Shown: in pieces, positions 12,849-25,852 of the stretch
How positions within the stretch are numbered: the first letter of the stretch is position 1
Layout: every line of letters begins with the position of its first letter
NCBI GenBank assembly: GCA_963920575.1
Contig: OY986971.1
Span: forward strand, 14,498,492-14,562,491
From: Narthecium ossifragum
Taxonomy: Eukaryota; Streptophyta; Magnoliopsida; Dioscoreales; Nartheciaceae
Reading direction: 5' to 3'
DNA length: 64,000 bases
The notes under the pieces: generated by a model
Databases searched by the model: none
Seen by the model: the letters and a program-made list of their open reading frames with translations, nothing else
Told to the model about the DNA's origin: nothing
Program-made: the position numbers and the translations under genes

Positions 12849-13997
12849 GCATGCTTGTTGTAGTTACGCCTTAAGCTTGGCAAGGAGACGGTTCAGTTGC
12901 AGTTTCCCCTTTCCTTGAGTGTGACGTAGAGTAGAACCCTACTGGGCTTTATGCTCACCCTACCAGGGCTGCGTTTGCAGGTGCAGACGCCAGTGTCTCT
13001 GTAGCTCCCAGCAGATCAGTTTTTGGCGGCGCGTCGACTTCTGGAGGGCTTTGAGGTGATTGAAGATCTGGTTGTACATTTTTTGGCAGTTTTGTATACA
13101 GTGTCCCTCGATGATAAGTTTATTTGTATAACTTTCATCTTTGAGAATTTTGATTCAGATCTGTATAACTCTGATGTTAATGAAATAGTATGCTTTAGAT
13201 TTCAATTATGCCTTCAAAAGTTAAATGTTTTAATTATTTGTGATTATTGTTGTATCGCGCCCGATCAGAATTGAACAGGTGTAGGTCCCCTCCCTCACGT
13301 CCCGGTCTGGATGGGTTTTTTGGGCCGGGGCGTGACACCTTTGCTTTCTCTCTCTTCCCTTTTCTTTTCTTTTCTCTCCTTCTCGCTCGCTGGCTGCCGA
13401 ATTGGAGTTCCAGCTGCGGCTATTCGGCATGGATCCGCGACGATCGGAGTGGAGGATCTGGTAGATCGACAGCTCTTCTATACATGTAGGTGCTTCTACC
13501 CAATTCTACTGAATTGGTAAACCTAGAATTGGTTTATTGTTGATTTGGTGTGTTTGTGTTGTTTGGAATGTTATGAGACATGATAGAGTAGTATAATGGG
13601 ATGCTTAGAACATCTCTGTCGAAGTGGTTTCGTATTTCATTGGATGAATTATGTATTTTTGTCGATTTTCGGACCAGACCAGCCCAGATATGATATTTTG
13701 GGTTTTAAACTTGGTTTTCTTTGCATGAATGAATCCCCCACAATCTACCTTCCCTCTAAGTTTGATTGGATTCTATCACTAGTTGATAGATCAAATCCAA
13801 CAAATTGCATTTTCGACGGCTTTCGGTCAATTTGTTTTAGATCCGGAGATTTGATCATCCAAAGTTGGATTTCTTAGTACCAATAGATTCCCCACCTCCA
13901 ATTGCATATCCCCTCCAAGTTTCGTTTTAATCCGACGAGTTTTGATGGATCGAATCCAAGAAATTGGATTTTTGGCACTATTCATATGTGTTGCCAG

Positions 13998-14470
13998 CAT
14001 ATGAAGGATCGATCTTCATGGGCATGAAGATCGATCTTTTAGTTGCCACATAGACTGTCGACTATGAAGAATCGATCTTCATGAGTATGAAGATTGATCT
14101 CTTCTGTTGACAGAGGGCGTGCATAGAGAAGATCGATCTTCTTGGGAGAGAAGATCGATCTCCTTGAATAGGCCTTACTGTCGTATGAAAGATCGATCGT
14201 TTTAGGTAGGAGATCGATCTTTTATGTGCTGATAAGGAGGTTTTCTATTTCTAGGTGAGCAGTTATGTTCACGATTGATTTTAGGTTTCTGTGCGCCTGA
14301 TCTCCTGAAACTTTTAAGATGAAAGTTGTATATCATCGAGGTTTCTTTCAATGGCCGCTAGTTTTATAAATTTCCGATTTTCTTATGATTTATGGCAAAT
14401 TGTTTTGTAAACTGTATCGAAGCAGAGTTTAAATGACGATCGATCTTCTTGTGAAGAAGATCGATCTCTT
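13998..14470. repeat. GATCGATC palindrome cluster in LTR J
   Basis: About ten copies of RATCGATCY, most as AAGATCGATCTT, occur in pairs 10-25 bp apart, for example near 14008/14029, 14131/14153 and 14191/14213. Each copy is self-complementary and can pair with its neighbour, so stem-loops are possible in DNA or RNA. No coding. Confidence 0.7.
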
Positions 14471-17400
14471 ATATGTTAATTGCTAAAATTAACTCCGATT
14501 TTAATGACTTTGGTTTCCTTTCAATTCGAACTTCTTATACGTTTTTCCCAATGTCAAGTAAGGATTAGTATGAACTTTAAATTGGGATTTTGATGATTTC
14601 ATCTTCTAATTTTGCGACGACTCGTATAATGGATTGGCTTACCGAAATTTGCCGATTTCAAGCAGTTTCATGTTAAGTATGCATTTAATAGTTTGTGTTT
14701 GCTTTATTTTCTTTCCTAACCACTTGTACATAGCCTTATAGGTCTTAGACCCATATGTGGTGTGAGTACCTGTCCCTCTACTCCTGGGTCGACCAGCTGG
14801 GTCGGGCCCGTGGCTCGTTGGCTTGTTTCGCGTCGAGCGCGCGATCTGATAGATCGCATTGTTCTTGGGCCGCAAGGGTAATTTGATAAATTGCGCCTTG
14901 TCGATTTATTTCACACCCGTGTGTGCACACACTAACCGTGTTTGTGTTAATGTTTGATTAGAACGGTTAGGTGGACCCCGGATCGAAAGATCCTGGCGTG
15001 AGCTTGTGTTTTGGCCCAAGTCTAACTTTCTGGGCGAAGGGGATCGATCTTCCCTTGCTAAGGAGATCGATCTATCATAAGGCGGTTCGTCCGTCTATAG
15101 AACGAACGAGCCCCCCTTCTTTGATTCTCTTTTCAAATCCACGTTCTTGAGTTGAGATCCGACTGGATTTGAAGGAGATTGAGGATGATCTGAGGCTTAG
15201 CAGCTGGGATTAAAGCTGCTCTAGTCTAGGTAGGGATCCTACCTACTTGTTTTTTCCGGATTTGTGAGGTTTGAGCTTGGATGTGATTTGTTATGCGTAA
15301 ATCTGATTATGTACATGTTGGTTTTTAATGAATCATCGGTTTTGGACTCGTGGTCCTTTGTACTACCAGATCCTAAGGTTTTGTGAGATTTGGTGGAGTT
15401 TTCCGACGGTATTTCTCACCGGCGGTCCGCCGGTGAATCCATTCGTATCGATCTTTCTTGAGGAAAGATCGATCATTTGTGGGACGTCATGCCCAGCCCG
15501 TGCGGGATCGATCCTTCTTGTAGCGCCGCCAACCCGCGAAAGCCCAACCGGGCCGGGCGACGCGATCCGGAACCTAACAACTGCGGAAAATTTTGGTGAG
15601 GTCTCCCTAAGCAATTTATCAAAACATCCTCAATTAACAAAACTATAATTTATAAAAACCTCGAACCAAGGATTTCAAATCCCAAACAGAATATACAAAA
15701 CCTCGAAGAGGGGAAGATTCAAATACAACATAATAATAAACTCTCCCGTAGGAGGCTAACTATACTAGGGTTCTGGAAAGATAGATTACCACTCCTCAGA
15801 CTCCGTCAGGCGCCGCCGCATCGCCGACCAACTGCCCGGTAGGGGCCACCAAAGAGGAGCTAGCCTGCACCTACAAAACGTAGCCCGGGTAGTAGTGAGC
15901 ACTAAGCTCAATAGGGAAACTACACTATGACACATAGAAGGAAGAGGAAAACACAACAGTGTTGCCGCCAAACCAGGCTTGGGTGTGATGCAAGGGTCAC
16001 ATAACCCTTCAACGGTGTCCCTAGCATATCCAACCATAGTCACCCCAATGGACTGGGCCCATCCTGGATACACCAAGTGTCGCAGGGTTCCAGCTGCGGT
16101 CACCCAAAACGGACTGGGCCCAGACTGGTGGCCACTGCTGCGGGGTTCCAGCTATGGTCACCCAAAACAGACTGGGCCCATACTGATCGCTTCTGTGGGC
16201 AGGAACAGACACTACCTGGGCCGGTACTAGCCCCCCCTAGCCGCCCTAGCCCCCAAGGAACACGAACCGACACCGATTGCACCCTCAACACCCCGCTCGA
16301 GGCCGACACGACCTCTAACAATCATCAAACAAAAGGTGTTCGAGTCATCTAGGCCTATCATCGAAATCGACTAAACACCACCATTCAAACCTGGTCCAAG
16401 CTACCCAACCCCGGTCCTAAGGCTAAATCCGAGCATCTAAGCCTCGGGACGGCGACCCCTAGATCGCCGTCGCCCTAACCTTATGCAACTAATGCATAAC
16501 CAGAACGCTTGCAATGAACATACGCATATAACACAGATAAGCATGCAGCATATGTGATGATAACAAAAGCAAGGTCTGGGCTCGGCACTCCACTGGCCCC
16601 AGGTGGTGAACATGTATTTAAGGTCATGAACTGCTGCAGTGGTACCACCACCAATTGCCAGCCAATTCACCAGCAACCTTCATCGGGAAACAACCCCGCA
16701 ACCAACAGTTAGCACAACACACAGAATAAAGCCCTCGACGCATGCTACCATGCAAGGCTAAGGAAAGTAGTAGGGTCACTCACCCACTTATTCTAAACAT
16801 CCTAGGAGTCATCACTCTCCTGATTCACAACTACCCCTAATATGGGGCTAACATGCTTAAGGATATGTACAATTTGTAAAGCTGTAAAAAAACTACACAT
16901 GCAAAGCCCCGCGGGCAAAGCAAATGAAAACTCCTCTCTGTTACATAAAGGATTGATCTTTTCCTCTTCCAAGCAACAGAGAGCATCTTCCATGTCGAGC
17001 CAAAGAGGATCGATCATTCCTCCCAGGAAGATCGATCATCATCGCGACAGAGGACATCCCATGCTACCCTGGAACAAGGATCGATCATCTCTACCAGATG
17101 ATCGATCATGCTCGGGCTCAGCATGACCAACAATGAATGATCGATCATTCACCAAGAATGATCGATCTTGTTGGGTTCTCCGGCAAACCTTCGGTGAGAA
17201 ATACCGTCGGAAAACTCTACTAAATCCCACAAAACCTTGAGATCTAGTAGTACGAAGGACCACGAGTTCAAACCCGGTACTTTCATTTAAAACAAACACG
17301 CAAATCGACGGATTTAAGCTAAAGAACACAAGAAAACTCACAAACTCTCAAAAACCGAAAACAAAGTAGGAAGGATCCCTACCTAGCCAAGAGCAGCTTC

Positions 17401-17595
17401 AATCCCAGCTGCTAAGCCTTGGATCGACCTCAATCTCTCCAAAATCTAGCCGGATCTAAGCTCAAGAACGACGGATTTCAAAAGGATTCAAAGGAGACGG
17501 TCGCGTCCGTTTTATAGACGGACGAACCGACTTATGAATGATCTATCTTTTCCTTCATGACGATCGCACCTTGACTTTCTCGTACTAAATGATCG

Positions 17596-18874
17596 AGATA
17601 TGAGCGGTCTACTCGTAATCCTCTCGTATCGGGTCTCTACTGCTCCAATCAATCAGAATTGGCATGATCGGACTTGATTGAGTCCAATTGGCTGATCTGG
17701 CTTAAGCTGGTTCAGATCTACCTGAGCCTGATTGGATGGGACTTGACTGGGTCAAGTCAGAATTGACCGGTTGGATTAGGCTGGATCCGGATTAAGTGGC
17801 TTGGCTGAACCGATTAAGGTTGGGCTGAGTCTGATTCAAGTTGGCTGGCTGAACCGGACTGGATCGGATGGCTGAGGGTCGACGGAGTGGATCGCCGGCG
17901 TAGGGACGTCGGAGGCGGTCGGGATCTTGGCAGGGAAGGTCGTAGGATGGTGGGGAGTGGATCTGGTGGCTTGGATCTGGGAGATAGGTGGCGGATCGAC
18001 CGGATCTAGGATGTGGCCGGCGGTGGGTTTAGAGGGGATCGGCGTCGGGGACGACGGCGAGGCTTCAGGAGTGGCTTAGGAAGGTTGGGATCGGTTTAGG
18101 GAGGTCGGCCGGGAACTTAGGAGGGATCTGGAAGGTTAATGGTGGTCGGGGTCGTGGAAGACGGCGTTGGAGATCAGTTTGGGGTCGCCGGGGAAGATGC
18201 CGAAGGAGGTGGAAGGCGACGGAAAGGATATGGCCGGAGTCGTGGAAGATAGGGGAAGAGATTGGCGGTCTTGGATGGGGACGGGGATGGCCAGAGAGGC
18301 AGAACGGCGGTGGTCGGCGTGAGGCTCAGGCACGAGAGACGACAGAGGAGAGGAAGGAGATGCTGACGTGGTAGGTGACTGGGCATGGGGTCGCTGACAT
18401 GGCTGAGAGAGAAAGTGACGGGGAGAGAGAAATTCCGGTGGAGGTGGTGTCGGCTGCGGAGAAGATGACTAGCGGAGAAGAAGATGGATCGGTGGTGGAT
18501 TTCTGGTGGAATCTACATTACTTCTACTCCTATGATATTCTACTAATTACTCTACTCTTAATTCATCATTCTCTTCATTCATAACCTAATACAAAGTACT
18601 GAGGTCTCTTTTATAGAGGCCTTGACAGAGTCCTAATCCAACTAGAAAACCCCCTTGTTTAATTAGCAAGTAATAAGGCTTTTTGACTCATCTCAACTTA
18701 CTAACTCAAATATCAACTAGGACTCAATTAAATATAAAAGACTAATGATAAATCCTAATTAAATACGCTAGTTTGAACTAGGGAAGTCTAAGTCAAACTA
18801 GTAAAGAGGCTGAACTAGTTTGGTTCCTCTTCCGAGTTCGGGTCCAGTTGGTCGAGTCGGATCGACTCGTATCA
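17596..18874 (-). repeat. 3' LTR of element G
   Basis: About 1,279 bp, collinear with 22491-23753. On the minus strand it starts TGATACGAGTCGATCCGACT. Its outer end (plus 17596, AGATATGAGCGG) has lost the canonical terminal base, but the adjoining GATCG duplication fixes the boundary. It contains a TATAAAAG core-promoter segment near 18610 on the minus strand. Confidence 0.8.
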
Positions 18875-19843
18875 TCCCTCCTTCCTTCGGAATTGGCCTT
18901 GTCCTCAAGGCCAGAGTCAAGTCAGGTAGGATGGCTTTATGTGGCTGGACCGAATCAACTTGCCTTTGTAGCTCTGAACTCGGTGGTGAAAAACCAGGTC
19001 GATCCCATGACGGGTCCAGGGGTAGCAAGGGCAGTGTTGAAGGAGCATCTGGGGATCGATCTGATGGCTCAGGTAGGTCCAAGAGTAAGATCTTCAATGT
19101 CTCTCCTGGATCATCCTCATCATGTCACATCAGTAGTGTTGCCCATGACCATAGGACGGGATCTGATCTCCATAGTCTGATCAACTGTGCAGGGACTTGG
19201 CTTGATTCTGGGTCAAGCTGGCTTTGGTCCAATCTGAAGTGAAGATGGCTAGACCACGCTTCTGCTGCACTAGTCTGGGCTAGAAGTGGGTTGAACCAAG
19301 TTGAATCTTCAGCTGTGCTGTGTCGTACTCTGGTCCAAACCCGTCTAACGTGGTTGGGTCTAGCGATATCAATCTGGACTTGGGTCAGTTGAGCGAAACC
19401 GGTGGTACCATCATAGTCATATATGATCAGATTGAGTATGGCATCTGAATAAGGAGGGTAGCTCCTTTGATGGCTCATATCAACCTTTGAATGCTCGATC
19501 AACGGCTGAGGATGCATCTTGATTACCTGGAGTTGATCTGGATGGTCCTGATTGCTAGGGACTCTTGGATCAGGTTCAGATCGAAGATCGGAACCACTGG
19601 ATCGAAGATCAGGCTGATCAAATGGCTGGATCAAGTTGCAGTCTTGATCGGATGGTTGAGAAGCTGTCGGAGCTAGATCAACGGCGAAACAAGGTCGCCG
19701 GAGTGTGGCAACGGCACAGGAAGCTTCGCAGAGATGTGGGGGTTCCATCCGTACGGTCTGATCGACGGATTGGGCCTCGAACACGCCAGATCTGATGGTG
19801 GCGGCGTGGTGGATGTCGTTGCTGGAGATCGTCGGTGAAGGAG

Positions 19844-21641
19844 TGATGAGTGCATGAAAGTGCACTCTGAACAACCTTAAAACCATCTCAATTGCTATAT
19901 CTTCACCCTTAATTAACTTCTTTAGCACTATTTTTATACTTTTATATGCTTCACATAGTTGTTTGGAAAATGCAGGAAATTGGAGCTAAAAGAAGCTGAA
20001 AAGAGTATATGGATCAACTTCAACAATTAATCTGTACCTGCTCATGAAGAATCAGATGATGTGCCATATATGGTTGGAAAGCTCTTGAAGTCTACATTCT
20101 GGGGAATTTTACGGTTCGTGATTCCGAGTTTCCTAGAAGAAGTTACGGCAATTTCAGTACTGATGCGCAGTCTGAATGGCAGAAAGGAAAATAAGCTGGA
20201 AGTCCGAGCGATCCGCCGATCGATCGGACCTGACAAAATCGTGACAGAACATGCGTTATTTGGCTGAATATGATCCGATCGATCCCTCCTTCGCTCCCAT
20301 AGGGTCCGATCGATCCGACACCAATGGTTCGATCGATCGGACTCGGAAAAAGTCAAAAACAGCGGATTTTTACTCAACCGATCGATCCAACACTCATAAT
20401 TCGATCGATCGGACTTGGGAATTAAAGGGTGACAGAACGTATGCTTTTTAGAGGAGCAGAGTTCGATCGATCCGTCCATCGATCGAACTCGGGAAGAGCC
20501 AGAGACGAAGGATTTTTACGAAATCGATCGATCCGACTCCCTTAGTCCGATCGATCGGACTCGGGCGTAAATAGAAGATTGGAGATTTCAAGAGACCGAT
20601 GATCCAACATCCCGAGAAGGATCGATCGGACTTGCCCAGTGACGAAAATCAACGGTTTTGATTAATCCGAGTTTACTAATTCTTGGACCCTATAAATAGG
20701 AAACTTAGGGCTAATCAAAGGGGACTTCTTGGACGTTTTTGGAGGCTCTTTTCAGGAGTTTTTCAAGAGGAAAAAGATGGAGACATCTCCATCTATGGCC
20801 GAGTAATCCACGGGCATGGCGGACGGATGATCTAGCGAGGATTAGGGTTTCTTCTCCAACGATGGTTCATGTTTTTAATCCTTATTGTTAAACTCTTTTT
20901 ATGTATTGGATCTTCACAGATTGCTTTGTGGTTAAACATTATTATAAATCCAGTCATGCTTCTTTTATGATATTGTGATCCCATAGTTATCTCCTTCAAT
21001 TCTCCTACCGAGTCTCGTGAGACCTTTGCTATACATTGCCCGTAGTGACAGCTGGTATTGTATATTCTTAGGGATCTGGTTAGATAAGGTTGGGGCTCTA
21101 TACCGAGAGATCTTTGCTATGCATTGCCGATTGTGAGAGTTGGTATTGTGTATTCTTAGAGATCCGGTTAGAGTTAGGGCTTTGTCCCGATGAACTTTTG
21201 CTGCGTGTTGCCTGTAGTGACAGCCGGTATCGTGTATTCTTAGGTTTGGTTGGATGAAGTTAGAACTATAAAAAGGAAGAACCAATCATAGGAAGAGACA
21301 TTTATATTTTATCAGATTCATAATTCTATATCTTCCGGTTAAGGCGATTGGGATGTGAATCCCTTAACTGAGTATTATATGAACCATTGAGAAGAGAAGA
21401 ACCTAAATCCGAGTGACGTGATTCTTGAAGCCTAGCCTTATCAAAAGCCTGATATCTTTAGTTAACATTACATTATCATTAATCCTTTGATCTAATTTAA
21501 TTTAGTTAGCTTTCTTCATTGTTTTCAATTCATTGTTATTTTTATTTCTGGATCTTTCCTGCTTGTCTCTCTGTGGGATTCGACCTCTCTTATGCTGTAC
21601 TGCACCGCGACCGCTGTGTGTGACACATTTGAGCGACATCA
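19844..21641 (+). mobile_element. Athila-like solo LTR L inside element G
   Basis: 1,798 bp from TGATGAGTGCATG to GAGCGACATCA, with a perfect target duplication AGGAG (19839-19843 and 21642-21646). It is closely similar to the 5' LTR of element K over most of its length (the GAAAGTGCACTC start, the GTTTGGAAAATGCAGG region and the CGATCGATCGG cluster) but differs at the 3' end. The TATA box is TATAAATA at 20691-20698. No internal sequence is present. Confidence 0.85.
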
Positions 21642-22475
21642 AGGAGTGCTCATCGGTAGCAGGGGATGGGTGGAAACGGTTTGTGAAGGTCTTGGGACCT
21701 TTCTCCGGAGTTTTGATCTTGAGATCATTCCCGGGAAGTGGCGGAGCAGAGGAGGCCGGAACAGGGGAGTCCCCCGGAATTGGATCTCGGCGATCCAGGC
21801 TATCTTCGTGGTCGCGTTTGACCACGGCGGCTTCGGTGAGGGATGTCGGTGCTTCCTCGATGGGTAGATGGGGAGGAAGACGTCGGACGGCGGCGTGGGG
21901 GTGGCGGCTCGGGGTCGAGCCGACGGCGCGGATGACGAGCCGGGACGACGAAGGGTCGGTTCAGGGTGAGCCGGGCGTGGGTGAGGGTGGTGAGCTGATG
22001 GCGAGCCGCGACTTGAGTCAGGGATGGGCCGAATCCAAGGAGGAGAGAGAAAACCAGGAGAAATTCTGAAAAAATATGGAAAATAGGGAAAATTCCGGAA
22101 AAATCAGGAGAAGGTGGTAAAAAGTGTTCACCCTGGTCTGACGAAGTTGAACTCGGAGTTGCAATTGGAGTTGCTCTCAGAGTTGCGGTAGAGGTTGCAG
22201 TCGAAGTCTTCATCCGAGTTGGCTCGAGGTCAGGTTCCGTAATCTGGATTGCAGCTGGAGTAGGGGTCTGACTCGAAACCTAAATCCCTGTAGGACTTGT
22301 TTGAGTCACAGTTGACCATCTACAGGAGATCTGCTCCATCTTCCTGCTAACACTAACCAACTGGTTCAACTGGGCCTGCAGAATCTTGAAATGCTGCTCC
22401 CAACTCTCCTAGGGTACTCCGTACATGGTGGCGAAGTTTCCAGAAGGTTCTGAACCGCACAGTCAGTGGAACGGA

Positions 22476-22487
22476 GCTCTGATACCA
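22476..22487 (-). other. Primer binding site of element G
   Basis: The minus strand reads TGGTATCAGAGC, three bases (ACT) after the LTR end. It is complementary to the initiator tRNA-Met 3' end. This fixes the minus orientation of the element. Confidence 0.85.
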
Positions 22488-22490
22488 AGT

Positions 22491-23753
22491 TGAGACGAGC
22501 GGTCTACTCGTAATCCTCTCGTATCGTGTCTCTACTGCTCCAATTGATCAGAATTGAGTCTGATCAGGCTTGATTGGCTGAATTTGACTAGCTGGATCAA
22601 GTCTGGCTTCAGCTGGTTCGGATCCAGCTCAAGGAATTGGATTGGGTTGGGTCTGGATTAATTGGCTGAGTTTGGATTAGGTTTGAACTGGCTGAATCGA
22701 AATGGACTTGACTGAACCAATTTGGTCAAGTTGCTTGAGGAAAGGCTAGGATCGATCCAAGGGTTGAAGCTCGCCGGAGTAGATCGCCGGCGTAGGGACG
22801 TCGGCGTCGGCCGGGATCTTGGCAGGGAAAGTCTTCGGAGGGTGGGGAAGAGATCCAATGGCTCGGATCTGGGAGATAGACGGTGGTTTGGCCGGATCTA
22901 CGAGGTCGGCGGTGGGTTTAGAGGTGGCCAGCGTCGGGGACGACGATGGGGAGATCGGCGGGGCTTGGGACGTCGGGAATATGGTCGGGGGAGATCGGCG
23001 AGGGATTTAGGATGGTTTGGAGGTGAGGTCGGGGAAGAACCAGGGTTGACGGCGGACGGCGGCTTTGAAGTGGGGAATGTCAGTGATCCCGCCAGGGAAG
23101 ACAAACTAGGCGGTGAAGGGGTTGGAGGAGGTCGTCGGGCTTGAGAGAAGAGGATGGTGGCCTTGGTTCGCGACGGGGGTGGCCGGAGAGGGAACGACGT
23201 TGATGCTAGGGTTAGGGCACGGGAGAGAGAGGAAGGAGATGATGAACAGTGGTGCTGACGTGGTGGCGATGACGTGGAGGAGAGAGAAAGTGGCGGGGAG
23301 AGAGAAATACCGGTGGGGGCGGTGCCGGCTGCGGAGAAGATGACCGACGGGGAAAAAGGTGAATCGATGATGGATATCTGGTAGAATCTACATTACCTCT
23401 ACTCCTATGATATTCTATCAACTATTCTTAATAATTCTCTTCATCATTCATCATCCATCATAACCTAATACAAAGTACTGAGGTCTATTTTATAGAGGCA
23501 TTGACAGAGTCCTAATCCAACTTGAAAACCCCCTTTCTTAATTAGCAAGTAATAAGGCTTTTTGAGTCAACTCAACTTACTAACTCAAATATCAACTAGG
23601 ACTCAATTAAATATAAAAGATTAATGATAAATCCTAATTAAATACTCTAGTTTGAACTAGGGAAGTCTAAGTCAAACTAGGAAAGAGGCTGAACCAGTTT
23701 GGTTCCTCTTCCTGGTTCGGGTCCAGTTGGTCGAGTCGGATCGACTCGTATCA
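22491..23753 (-). repeat. 5' LTR of element G
   Basis: 1,263 bp; plus-strand ends TGAGACGAGCGG and CGACTCGTATCA. It is purine-rich in the 22720-23350 part, giving several long but unsupported frames (Gly/Arg-rich on plus, Pro/Ser-rich on minus). It is adjacent to the primer site, so it is the 5' LTR of a minus-strand element. Confidence 0.82.
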
Positions 23754-24577
23754 GATCGATCTTCTAGAAAGGAAATATCGATCATTCAAGTGCAGAAAGC
23801 TAGACTTGGGCTAGAACACAAGCCTAAGCCCGGATCTTTCGATCCCGGGTTCACCTAACCATTCTAATCAAACACTAACACAAACATGGTCAGTGTATGC
23901 ACACGTGGGTGTGAAACAAACCAACAAGGCGCGATTTATCAAATTGCCCTTGCGGTCCAAGAAACAATGCGATCCACCGAATCACGCGCTTGATGCGAAA
24001 CAAACAAATGAGCCACGGGCCCGACTCAGCCAGTCGACCTAGGAGTAGAGGGACAGGTCCTCACACTTCTGTTGGAGAAGATCGATCTTGTCTTGACTGG
24101 CATGGGTGGGGTCCGAGTCACGAAGAAAATCGATCCTTCTTGTGGAGAAGATCGATCCGTTTCAGTTGACTGGGACGAGGCTTCCCAAGCACTAAGAAGA
24201 TCGATCTTCTCTGGTAGAGAGATCAATCTATTTGGTGACTGAGAGGCGTTTTCAAAAGGTTTTGCCCGCGGGGCTTCGCATATGCGGTTTTCTTCACCGC
24301 TTTATAACTTGTACATATTCTTGAGCATGATAGCCCCATAATGAGGGGTAGTGGTGAACCGAGAGAGTGGCAACTCCCGGGATGTGTAGTTTAACACGTT
24401 GTACTGTTAGACTCGGTTGCCGGGGTTGCTTCTCGTAACATGTTGTCCTTTTGTGAACTGGCTACAGTTGGTGGGTTACCACTGTAGCAATCCCGTGGCA
24501 TGTATTATCTGTACACCACCCCGAGCCGGCAGTGTGCCGAGTCCAGACCTTGTTTATTTTATCGTCACATGTGTTGC

Positions 24578-25852
24578 TGATATGAGTCGATCCGACTCGA
24601 CCAACTGGACCCAAATTGGTTTAGCCTCTTTCCTAATTTGACTTGGATTTCCCTAACTCAAACTAGAGTTATTTAATTGGGATTTATTATTAGTTTTTTT
24701 ATATTTAATTGAGTCATAGTTGATCTTTGTTTGTTTGGAATTAATTAAGAGTCCATTTGAGTTAGTAAGTTGAGTTTGAGTATGGAAACTTTATTACTTG
24801 CTAATTAAGCAAGGGGGTTTTATAGTTGGATTAGAACTCGGTCAAGGCCTCTATAAAAGGACCTCAGTAGTTTGTATTAGGTCATGAAGAGAATTATGAT
24901 GAATTAATGAGAGTAATTACGTAGGATATCATAGGAGTAGAGTTAATGTAGTTTCCACCAGAAATCCACCATTGATCCACCTTCTTCCCCGCCGGTCACC
25001 TTCTCCGCAGTTGGCACCGCCTCCACCTGTATTTCTCTCTCCACGCCACTTTCTCTCTCCACCACATCAGCGACCCCGTGCCACGTCAGCATCATCTTCC
25101 TCCTATCTTCTCTCTCCCGTGCTGCAACCCTAGCTTCACCACTGGCATCCTTCCCCGTACCCTCTCCGGCCACCCCCGTCGCCATCCAAGACCTCCAATG
25201 TCTTCCCCTAAGCCCCAAGACCTCGACCATCTCTTTTCCGTCACCCTTCACCGTCTCAGGTGAGTTCCACGGCAACCCAACCTTCATTCCCATCGCCGTC
25301 AACCCCTGTCCGACCCCGATCTCACCCCTAAACCATCCTAAAACCCTTACCCGACCTTCATAGACCAGATCCCGACCTTCCATGACTGTTCCCGGCTTCC
25401 CGCTGAGCTCCCCATCATCCCCGACGTCGGCAGACCCAAACCTCACCGTCGTCTCCTCCAGATCCGACCGATCAGGCGTCCATCCTACAAATTCGCTCCG
25501 TTAGATAGAATCCTCATCAACCTGTGACCTCTCCTACCAAGGTCCCGACCGCCGCCAACGGCCCTATGCCGGCGATCCCCTCCGGTGACTCCTCAACAGT
25601 CAGATCCTCCTTTGAACCATCTCAAACAAGCCAAGCCACTTAGCCCAATCCGAGCCAGAATCAATTCCTTGAGCCAATCAACCAATCAGACTTGACCCAG
25701 TCCAAGTCCTACCCCAATTAGGCTCAGCCAGATCCGATCAAGCTAGCCAGATCAACCAATTGGACTCAATCAAGCCTGATCAGACTCAGTTCTGATCAAT
25801 TGGAGGAGTAGAGACCCGATACGAGAGGATTATGAGTAGACCGCTCGTATCA
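24578..25852 (+). mobile_element. G-family solo LTR in element H
   Basis: 1,275 bp from TGATATGAGTCG to CGCTCGTATCA in plus orientation. Flanks are GTTGC (24573-24577) and ATTGC (25853-25857), four of five bases matching. The core promoter CCTCTATAAAAGGACCT is at about 24849-24865. No interior is present, so it is a solo LTR. It interrupts the LTR of H. Confidence 0.82.

Larger units (their letters stand above)
10519..13337 (+). mobile_element. Solo LTR I with near-perfect target duplication
   Basis: 2,819 bp from TGTGAGGACCCG to GGGGCGTGACA. It is flanked by CCTTA (10514-10518) and CCTTT (13338-13342). A TATA box (TATAAAAC, near 10709) is followed by a long CT-rich leader. No internal region is present, so it is a solo LTR left by LTR-LTR recombination. 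It carries a MITE-like insert (11724-11935) and a minisatellite (12656-12848), which explains its length relative to related LTRs. Confidence 0.75.
10210..14760 (+). mobile_element. Partial LTR J, split by solo LTR I
   Basis: It begins TGTGAGGACCCG, the start shared by LTRs I, H, T and D here. The first 309 bp (10210-10518) resemble the start of LTR I. After the insertion, 13338-14760 continues with the CT-rich leader and a segment parallel to LTR I (an AGATGAAAGTTRTAKATCATCG region). No terminal CA was found before the next TGTGAG start at 14761, so J is cut there by element H. It contains a cluster of GATCGATC palindromes (13998-14470). Confidence 0.65.
18875..22490 (-). other. Interior of element G (no polymerase)
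   Basis: The 5' part (22490 down to 21647) starts with the primer site and has short degenerate frames without a recognised domain. The 3' part (19843 down to 18875) carries frames ending in a GLEDKA-like peptide next to the purine tract. That peptide recalls the last residues of the chromodomain region in elements B, C and F. No DSG protease, YVDD-type, RNase H or DDE motif was found. Remnants of about 1.8 kb remain once LTR L is removed. Confidence 0.6.
17596..23753 (-). mobile_element. Element G, non-autonomous, minus strand
   Basis: Two LTRs in the same orientation flank an interior with no polymerase or integrase domain. The target duplication GATCG is perfect (17591-17595 and 23754-23758). 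The primer site is at 22476-22487, and a purine tract (minus strand, GAAGGAAGGAGGGA) lies just before the 3' LTR at 18874. The interior is further split by solo LTR L. Without L the element is about 4.35 kb. It is inserted in solo LTR T. LTR ends, primer site and purine tract resemble those of the B/C family, so it may be a large-retrotransposon derivative mobilised by the same partners. Confidence 0.82.
15519..24065 (-). mobile_element. Solo LTR T, minus strand, split by element G
   Basis: On the plus strand it reads TGTAGCGCCGCC at 15519 to GGTCCTCACA at 24065, the reverse complement of a TGTGAGGACCTG LTR. The target duplication CTTCT is perfect (15514-15518 and 24066-24070). With element G removed (17596-23753) the LTR is about 2.4 kb. 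No internal region is present. The 16940-17170 segment carries GATCGATC palindromes. It shares ends with the LTRs of D and H but is in the opposite orientation to H, which it interrupts. Confidence 0.8.

Noticed and set aside
13998..14470. CRISPR-like or riboswitch-like array suggested by spaced palindromes
   Set aside because: The DNA is eukaryotic, the spacers are irregular and the motif is an 8-10 bp palindrome inside an LTR, so neither applies.
16842..17341. Moderate frames on both strands in solo LTR T
   Set aside because: They are not conserved in the homologous LTRs D and H, and no domain was recognised.
21533..23343. Long open frames rich in Gly/Arg (plus) or Pro/Ser/Arg (minus)
   Set aside because: They lie in the purine-biased LTR and leader of element G, lack any domain, and the same region in other G-family LTRs has different open frames. 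Skewed composition explains them.
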